From a virus, in the IMG/VR virus record IMGVR_UViG_3300037189_007380, positions 1-25,328 of that record: DNA of 25,328 bases. The stretch is one strand, 5' to 3'. Position 1 is the first letter of the stretch. Each line of letters starts with the position of its first letter. Shown piece by piece: positions 20,814-25,328 of this stretch. Under the pieces are notes generated by a model that worked only from the letters and a program-made list of their open reading frames with translations, did no database searches and had not been told where the DNA came from. The translations under genes were made by a program, and so were the position numbers.

Positions 20814-22127
20814 CTAGAGCCGTGATGTGATGGTCTTTGGACGCGTGAAGTCGCGTAGCGCATCCATTGAAAGGTCAATCCCTTGCCCACTAGATCCCCT
20901 TCCAGAGTGCGGCAATTCGGGCGATTGAACTAGGTGGCAATTCACCCAAACCTCGCCACCGTTAATCTTCGGAGCCAAAGTCAATGCTGACGTATGGCTT
21001 GAAGTGTGAATTGAACAACCCAATGCTTGCGGCATGGAGTTGGCTTTCTCAATAGCATCATCAACGGTATCGACTCGCTCAACCGTTAGAACTGGTCCGA
21101 ACACTTCCTTCTCCACCGCTTCCCCAACAGCATCAATCAACACCGTCGCCGGGAAGTAGTACCCATCAGTAGGCGCAGCGCCCCTAGCCCCAATCGAATA
21201 CTCTGTATTAGCAACCATTGAGCGAACACGATTGAGTGCTTCACTTGAAATCAACGGACCAAAATCTGTAGCGTTACGAGATTGCGCTTCTCTAGCCAAC
21301 GCATTTACAAAGTCAGCTTGCTTCCCAACAACAATAACTCTTGCGGGAGAGGCGCACGATTGTCCAGCGTTGTATGTAGATGCATCTACAAGGATGCGCG
21401 CTGTATCTAGTGGGGCGTCGGGCAAAACGACAGCCGCGCCGTTACCACCCAACTCAAGTGATACTGGCTTGATACCAGCTGCCGCAGCAACCGAATACCC
21501 TGCGGAAACAGAACCTGTGAAAGCCAACCCGTCTAATGCGCGAGTCACTGCAAGTCTTTTACCAACGGAATCGCTGCCGGGAACAACCTCAACGATTCCC
21601 TCTCCGAGATAGCAACGAGCCACGCGCGCAACCTCAACAGCGGTTTCGGGAGTCTCATAAGCAGGCTTCACAACGGCAGTATTACCAACCGCAAGGATCG
21701 GGCCAAGACGCCAAGCAAGCATCATCATTGGATAGTTCCACGGCAAGATAACACCGATTGTGCCAAGTGGCTCCAACACAACAGATGAGAAGTAACCGTC
21801 TATGTATTTGCCAGCGGAAGGCGCAGTGGCAACGCGAGCAGCACCCGCATAGAATCGAATAACGTCAATAGCACCTTCTACTTCCGCAAGCGCCTGCGAC
21901 CTCGGCTTCCCAGTGCCAAGACACTCAAGGTCGGCAAGAACCCCGCGCTTAACGTACAAGGCTTGCGTGAAATGCGTTAGAGCCAACGCCCTTTCCGCTG
22001 GGGTTTTTTCAGCCCAAGTCTTAGCCGCATTTCTTGCTCTACTAATTGCGTCACCCAACTCAACGGATGAAGTTTCATAGCTTTCCCCGCGAGGCTTACC
22101 CGTACGCGGATTGTAGAGCGTACCCAT
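20814..22127 (-). CDS. Aldehyde dehydrogenase, aminobutyraldehyde DH-like
   Basis: A 437-residue NAD(P)-dependent aldehyde dehydrogenase that should oxidise an aldehyde to the acid. From ATG 22127, the catalytic Cys is about residue 258 (YNAGQSCASPAR), the general base Glu about 225 (LELGGNG) and Asn about 131 (PWNYP), with AFTGS and KEVFGPVL also present. It is 40-60 residues shorter than usual at the N-terminus. The C-terminal VWVNCHL-QSPELPHSG then GQGIDLSMDAL resembles gamma-aminobutyraldehyde dehydrogenases. A TTG at 22172 would extend it by 15 residues, which is unlikely. One base separates it from the cupin stop (TAGCATG). It is an unusual phage cargo; the substrate is not known. Confidence 0.9.
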   Translation of the reverse strand: MGTLYNPRTGKPRGESYETSSVELGDAISRARNAAKTWAEKTPAERALALTHFTQALYVKRGVLADLECLGTGKPRSQALAEVEGAIDVIRFYAGAARVATAPSAGKYIDGYFSSVVLEPLGTIGVILPWNYPMMMLAWRLGPILAVGNTAVVKPAYETPETAVEVARVARCYLGEGIVEVVPGSDSVGKRLAVTRALDGLAFTGSVSAGYSVAAAAGIKPVSLELGGNGAAVVLPDAPLDTARILVDASTYNAGQSCASPARVIVVGKQADFVNALAREAQSRNATDFGPLISSEALNRVRSMVANTEYSIGARGAAPTDGYYFPATVLIDAVGEAVEKEVFGPVLTVERVDTVDDAIEKANSMPQALGCSIHTSSHTSALTLAPKINGGEVWVNCHLVQSPELPHSGRGSSGQGIDLSMDALRDFTRPKTITSRL

Positions 22128-22128
22128 G

Positions 22129-22569
22129 CTAAGCAAACTTCGCAGAGGAAACGACGCTACCGTCCCAATCAACGAGCGTCATACGCTCGGGCGACGCGAC
22201 GGGCTTATGCGGAGAACCGAAAGCCGCAAGCACATGGAACTCATTATCGCCTGCGCCAACAGCATGCGGGATCAGTCCGGGCACCATGTAAAGATCGCCG
22301 GGCTTTACCTCGTAGGTACGTCGCCCAATTGAGATTGATCCTGTCCCTGCGACGCAAAGCAAAAGATGATCGCCAGGATGCGTGTGAATCGGGAATGAGT
22401 CCCCGGCTTCGACTCGGAGTAAATCAACGCCAAGGTTACCGTTAGTGTGAAGCGGGACGCCAATTGCTGGGGCACCCCAAACCTGAACGCCCTCATCAAG
22501 AATCTTATGTTGCAACTCAAAGATGTTCGTGATGATGAGTGAGTTTTCGTTGTTGCTAACGTCAGGCAT
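22129..22569 (-). CDS. Cupin-domain protein
   Basis: A 146-residue single-domain cupin. Motif 1 is GDSFPIHTHPGDHLLLCVAG (about 77-96) with His84 and His86 as metal ligands, followed by a His rather than Glu in the usual third position. Motif 2 is PGDLYMVPGLIPHAV with its own His. The barrel end is HVLAAFG. Cupins in this class include sugar isomerases, epimerases and dioxygenases. AAGGAG precedes ATG 22569 by 5 nt, a strong start. It is directly upstream of the aldehyde dehydrogenase in the same operon, so it may act in the same pathway. Which chemistry it performs cannot be told. Confidence 0.85.
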   Translation of the reverse strand: MPDVSNNENSLIITNIFELQHKILDEGVQVWGAPAIGVPLHTNGNLGVDLLRVEAGDSFPIHTHPGDHLLLCVAGTGSISIGRRTYEVKPGDLYMVPGLIPHAVGAGDNEFHVLAAFGSPHKPVASPERMTLVDWDGSVVSSAKFA

Positions 22570-22581
22570 TGCTACTCCTTA

Positions 22582-23109
22582 TTAAGTTAGTTTGCACTTC
22601 GGGAAAGAATTGTAGTAACGAATGTAAGGCAACCAAATCCAATTGTAATGCTGCCAACCTGACCATGCACCGTATTGGGTTGTGTCCATTGATTTACCGT
22701 CGCCGCTCAATCCCCACGGTCGCCAATACGTCCCCTTCTTGCTCATGTACTTGTAGACAATTTGGCTTTGCCGTAACGGATTGAGCATCGCGGCGCGAGA
22801 CCACCACTTGTTATGCGAGTGCGCTGACGTTTGCACTTGCCAGTAACCTAACGCTCCGCTGAACCATGGACTACTTTCGGACAGGTTTTGTCCCTTGCTC
22901 TCTCGCATCACGATCCCGTATGCAATTTGCAATTTGTTTCCCGTGAAACCAGCATTGTGAAGAATCTTCACGGTTCGACACTCCCCAGCGGAAGCAGGGG
23001 AATGAACCCCCGTTAGGGAAGCCAGGACAAAGGCTGTCACAAGAACAAGAGCCTTACTTATCCCCAGGTACCCAGCCGTTGTTGAAGTCTTTCTTGGCTT
23101 TGCGCGCAA
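22582..23109 (-). CDS. Secreted lysozyme / transglycosylase-like protein
   Basis: A 175-residue exported protein. Basic residues 1-19 are followed by a hydrophobic core (about 20-33) and a PASAGEC cleavage region near 42, a Sec signal peptide. The mature part has IAYGIVMRESKGQNLSE with Glu70 as the probable catalytic acid, then GALGYWQVQ and a DP-like LNPLRQSQIVYKY and WRPWGL. This E--G, G--Q--, NP---A--- and W-PW order is that of lysozyme-like transglycosylases. C44 and C172 may form a disulfide. It starts with TTG 23109, with GAGGAG 7 nt upstream, inside the ParB-like gene (56-nt overlap). It lies far from the main lysis cassette; role unproven. Confidence 0.78.
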   Translation of the reverse strand: MRAKPRKTSTTAGYLGISKALVLVTAFVLASLTGVHSPASAGECRTVKILHNAGFTGNKLQIAYGIVMRESKGQNLSESSPWFSGALGYWQVQTSAHSHNKWWSRAAMLNPLRQSQIVYKYMSKKGTYWRPWGLSGDGKSMDTTQYGAWSGWQHYNWIWLPYIRYYNSFPKCKLT

Positions 23110-23563
23110 TGGAATCTCCTCGCATCTTTAGGCGCAGAACCTCCTCAGGTTCCATGCCAAGTCGCTTGCTGATTTCATCTTCCGACAGTCCAGCCTCCAA
23201 AAGATCAATAACAATATTGGACATTTGAACGACGTAATGCGAGCCGCGTGCGCGATTGTGGCGAATTGTCGCAAGACGCGAATCGCTCTCGTTAATCTTC
23301 AATCGCACTACGGGGCAAAGCCCACCAGCGAGCGCAGCAACTTGCTTATCCTGCGACGCTAGTGTCCAACGATGGAACCCGTCAACGATCTCGCCGTCCG
23401 GGTGCGCCACAATTGGCTGCGTCCAACCGTTTTCCATAATGCTCAACTTGAGCAATTTCATTTCGGGCGGTGCGACCTTGTTCGGATTGTAGTTATTTGC
23501 CCTCAACTTTTTTGGATCAACCCATTCAACTTTAGACAAAGGATGATCGTCAGGCTTCCCCAT
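23054..23563 (-). CDS. ParB/Srx-domain protein, IbrB-like
   Basis: A 169-residue protein with a ParB-type fold: LRANNYNPNKVAPPEMKLLKLSI, NGWTQPIVAHPDGEIVDGFHRW (a G-x-VDG-HR motif) and LATIRHNRARG, then a helical C-terminus with a possible HTH (EDEISKRLGMEPEEVLRL). This arrangement matches IbrB-like proteins, which are encoded with a PAPS-reductase-family partner (IbrA) in phages and E. coli. ParB/Srx domains bind CTP or ATP or act as nucleases in different families; which applies is unknown. ATG 23563 has GGAG 8 nt upstream. It overlaps the PP-loop gene by 14 nt. Confidence 0.83.
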   Translation of the reverse strand: MGKPDDHPLSKVEWVDPKKLRANNYNPNKVAPPEMKLLKLSIMENGWTQPIVAHPDGEIVDGFHRWTLASQDKQVAALAGGLCPVVRLKINESDSRLATIRHNRARGSHYVVQMSNIVIDLLEAGLSEDEISKRLGMEPEEVLRLKMRGDSIARKAKKDFNNGWVPGDK

Positions 23564-24791
23564 TATTATTCTCCAACTCAAACTCCCAAAGCCGTCCAGC
23601 CCTGGTCACATTGTCTAGTTCATTGTTGTACTTCTTGAGCATTGGCTCAAAGTCTGGCTTGCTTGGGTCGGAGAAGTGCCGCGCCATTTGCGCTTTCCTT
23701 CCCTTGTCGTCTCCTCGCATGGCGATCTTCCCAATGATTTGCCAAGTCACGCCGCCGCGAGGGTGCGCGCTATCTTCCATGATCGGAGTAGATACAGCCT
23801 TGTAGTGACCATTAATCATGGTGCGAATTGTGTAGATAGCCTTACCGCGAGACTTTTCCTCCAACCCGCCAGCCAACTCGTAGATGTAGTCCTTCCACGA
23901 GATATCGACAGGCTTCTCAAGGCGATCATTGAACGCATACAACTCTGTATTGGAGTAACGCGCCGCTGTTGCTGCGCCGGGAACGCGGTAAACCATCTTG
24001 TCCCAAATCTCAGGGAATCCCTCACGAAACACCCAAAGTTTCTGCATCGGCTCCTCGCCGTATGGCGGGGCGCAACGCTGTTGCGACGGGCTAATGCCGA
24101 GCATTTCAAGAATGTCGTAGGCGCGATTGTAATCCCAACCAAACATGGCAGGCGCAGTCCACACATCTTCGGTGCGGAAGTCATAGATCGGAAGAACCTT
24201 GGCTACGCCGGGCCGAAGGTTGATGATCCAATTATCTTTCTCTCGCTTAGCCACTTGCATGTATCGACCAAGCGACTCATCAGCGCGGATACCAAGCGCA
24301 AATGCCGTTGATCCTTTTCCGTTACCAAGGAAGTCTGCAAATGTTGCCCAACCGGGACGCTTCTCTAACGGCAAATCGTCAATCAACGGATGCGAAGTGA
24401 TTGCATGCTCCGGCAATGGTCGAACCCATTTGTCCTTCTCGTCAGGATTCCATGGGTACCAATATGACTCATCCCGCGCACAAGCGTTACGACATGGCAA
24501 GGATACGCAGTACCACTCTAGTTTGATACGCGGATCTTGCCTACGTCGCTCAACGTATTCGACCGTTTGCCAAGGGATCGCTTCCTCATCGAAAAAGACC
24601 ACGCGTTGCGGTAGACGATCACGCTTCTCTGCTTCTTCAAGCACAAGTTCCAAAACGGTAGTTGAGTCTTTACCGCCTGAGAATGACACTACGATCTCAT
24701 CGAAAATGTCGAACGCGTGCGCTACTCGCTCTTTAGCCATTTCGTAAACGTTACGGTCTACTTCTTTTTTCTTGCGAATCATCTTTCCCAT
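23550..24791 (-). CDS. PAPS reductase-family PP-loop protein, IbrA-like
   Basis: A 413-residue adenine-nucleotide alpha-hydrolase of the PAPS reductase/DndC superfamily. The PP-loop SFSGGKDST spans residues 36-44. DEEAIPWQT and a WYCVSLPCRNACARD cluster with three cysteines follow, then LGISPSQQRCAPPYGEE and YRVPGAA. The long C-terminal region (DUF3440-type) ends with MARHFSDPSKPDFEPMLKKY. IbrA-like proteins share this layout and pair with IbrB-like ParB proteins. It may activate sulfate or sulfur chemistry or modify a nucleic acid, but no activity is established here. The start at 24791 is preceded by AAGGAG at 11 nt, a longish spacing. It sits between two ParB-like genes. Confidence 0.87.
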   Translation of the reverse strand: MGKMIRKKKEVDRNVYEMAKERVAHAFDIFDEIVVSFSGGKDSTTVLELVLEEAEKRDRLPQRVVFFDEEAIPWQTVEYVERRRQDPRIKLEWYCVSLPCRNACARDESYWYPWNPDEKDKWVRPLPEHAITSHPLIDDLPLEKRPGWATFADFLGNGKGSTAFALGIRADESLGRYMQVAKREKDNWIINLRPGVAKVLPIYDFRTEDVWTAPAMFGWDYNRAYDILEMLGISPSQQRCAPPYGEEPMQKLWVFREGFPEIWDKMVYRVPGAATAARYSNTELYAFNDRLEKPVDISWKDYIYELAGGLEEKSRGKAIYTIRTMINGHYKAVSTPIMEDSAHPRGGVTWQIIGKIAMRGDDKGRKAQMARHFSDPSKPDFEPMLKKYNNELDNVTRAGRLWEFELENNNGEA

Positions 24792-24812
24792 TGAGGCTTC
24801 GGCTCCTTCCTA

Positions 24813-25328
24813 CTACGGAGAATCCAAGTAGCACTTAGCGATATGCGTTAGGGCTTGCGGAGCCTCAATCGAATACAACTTCTTTGCATGATTGATCGCC
24901 GCAATGATTACTTCGCGTTGGTCAGAATCAAAACCGTACGGAAGCGAATACTTGTCCTTATCCCCGAAGTCGGAGTCAGTCTTTGGAACCCCAGGATCAA
25001 TGTCGTCAAGGAAGCCGGAAGGGTTGTAGTCATCATTGTCAAGGTCAAGGGAGAAGCCAATGTCTTCAATCTCGAAACCTGTGTCGTTAAGAGCGATCAA
25101 CTGGCTAGCAAGGAGTTCGGAATCCCAATCCCCAAGTTCGGATGATCGATTATCGGCAAGCGCAAATGCTCGGGCTTGATCTTCTGTCCAATCGGCGGGG
25201 ACGCGCGTAATGAAAACGTCCGTCCAGCCAAGTGACTGTGCTGCCTCTAGTGTTCCATTACCCGCGATAATGGTGTCGTTCCAAACGACAAGGGGTCGTC
25301 GCTGCCCGAACGATGCAAGGCTGCTAGC
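24813..25328 (-). CDS. ParB-like protein, partial (start beyond right edge)
   Basis: An open frame runs in from the right edge and stops at TAG 24813, giving 171 visible residues. The first part reads SFGQRRPLVVWNDTIIAGNGTLEAAQSL (ParB core with its I-AGNGTL-AA turn), followed by VPADWTEDQARAFALADNR, ELGDWDSELLASQL and an IGF segment. This series is typical of ParB-domain proteins that accompany or are fused to DNA modification methylases. An acidic linker and a YGFDSDQREVIIAAI domain end it. It may be a stand-alone ParB or the tail of a larger protein. A 21-nt gap separates it from the PP-loop gene. Confidence 0.82.
   Translation of the reverse strand, partial: ASSLASFGQRRPLVVWNDTIIAGNGTLEAAQSLGWTDVFITRVPADWTEDQARAFALADNRSSELGDWDSELLASQLIALNDTGFEIEDIGFSLDLDNDDYNPSGFLDDIDPGVPKTDSDFGDKDKYSLPYGFDSDQREVIIAAINHAKKLYSIEAPQALTHIAKCYLDSP

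Noticed and set aside
1-25328. CRISPR arrays, tRNA genes, insertion sequences, integrase or attachment sites
   Set aside because: No regularly spaced repeats, cloverleaf with CCA-end context, transposase motifs or recombinase motifs were found on reading both strands.

Overview
The window is part of the genome of a tailed double-stranded DNA phage (or a prophage). It carries a complete head-assembly module, both terminase subunits and a lysis cassette, and nearly every base is coding, with short overlaps between genes. The host is most likely an actinobacterium. The best evidence is a WhiB-family iron-sulfur regulator (5214-5501), a family essentially confined to Actinobacteria and their phages. 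The small Cys-rich proteins, the r1t-type holin and the endolysin type also fit an actinophage. Base composition looks moderate in GC, which could suit an aquatic actinobacterium, but that is inference. No tRNA, CRISPR array, insertion sequence, integrase or attachment site was seen.

Layout. (1) 1-141 (+): C-terminal scrap of a protein cut by the left edge. (2) 127-2675 (-): a four-gene operon of a peptidoglycan-binding domain protein, a GT-A glycosyltransferase, an NAD-dependent sugar epimerase and a GT32-type glycosyltransferase. (3) 2732-4565 (+): lysis cassette with a two-TM protein, an r1t-like holin, a TM/coiled-coil protein and an amidase endolysin, then a small HTH-like protein. (4) 4579-5629 (+): a strong hairpin and small accessory genes including WhiB. 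(5) 5616-13659 (+): portal, SPP1-gp7-like minor head protein, a multidomain XkdF-type protease, a small head protein, scaffold, decoration protein, major capsid protein, terminator, then four connector and tail-completion proteins. (6) 13659-17304 (+): Com-like zinc ribbon, calcineurin-type phosphoesterase, second Cys-rich mini-protein, GT-B glycosyltransferase, class I methyltransferase and a probable virion protein. (7) 25328-17301 (-): one long operon reading leftward from the right edge: ParB-like, PAPS-reductase-like PP-loop enzyme, second ParB-like (an IbrA/IbrB-like pair), secreted lysozyme-like protein, cupin, aldehyde dehydrogenase, two small unknowns, TerS, TerL and a dTDP-glucose-4,6-dehydratase-like enzyme.

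How the parts fit. Segments 5 and 7 together supply the capsid, the DNA-packaging motor and the head-tail joint. Tail tube, tape measure and baseplate genes are absent and must lie outside the window. Segments 2 and 6 plus the dehydratase form a sugar-modification toolkit: two nucleotide-sugar SDR enzymes, three glycosyltransferases, possibly a fourth at the left edge, and a methyltransferase. It could decorate the virion or the host surface. The most unusual content is the ParB/PAPS-reductase/ParB cluster together with a cupin and an apparently intact aldehyde dehydrogenase, all upstream of the terminase genes. The Com-like zinc ribbon without a mom gene is also noteworthy. Family assignments come from reading motifs by eye; no database search was run.
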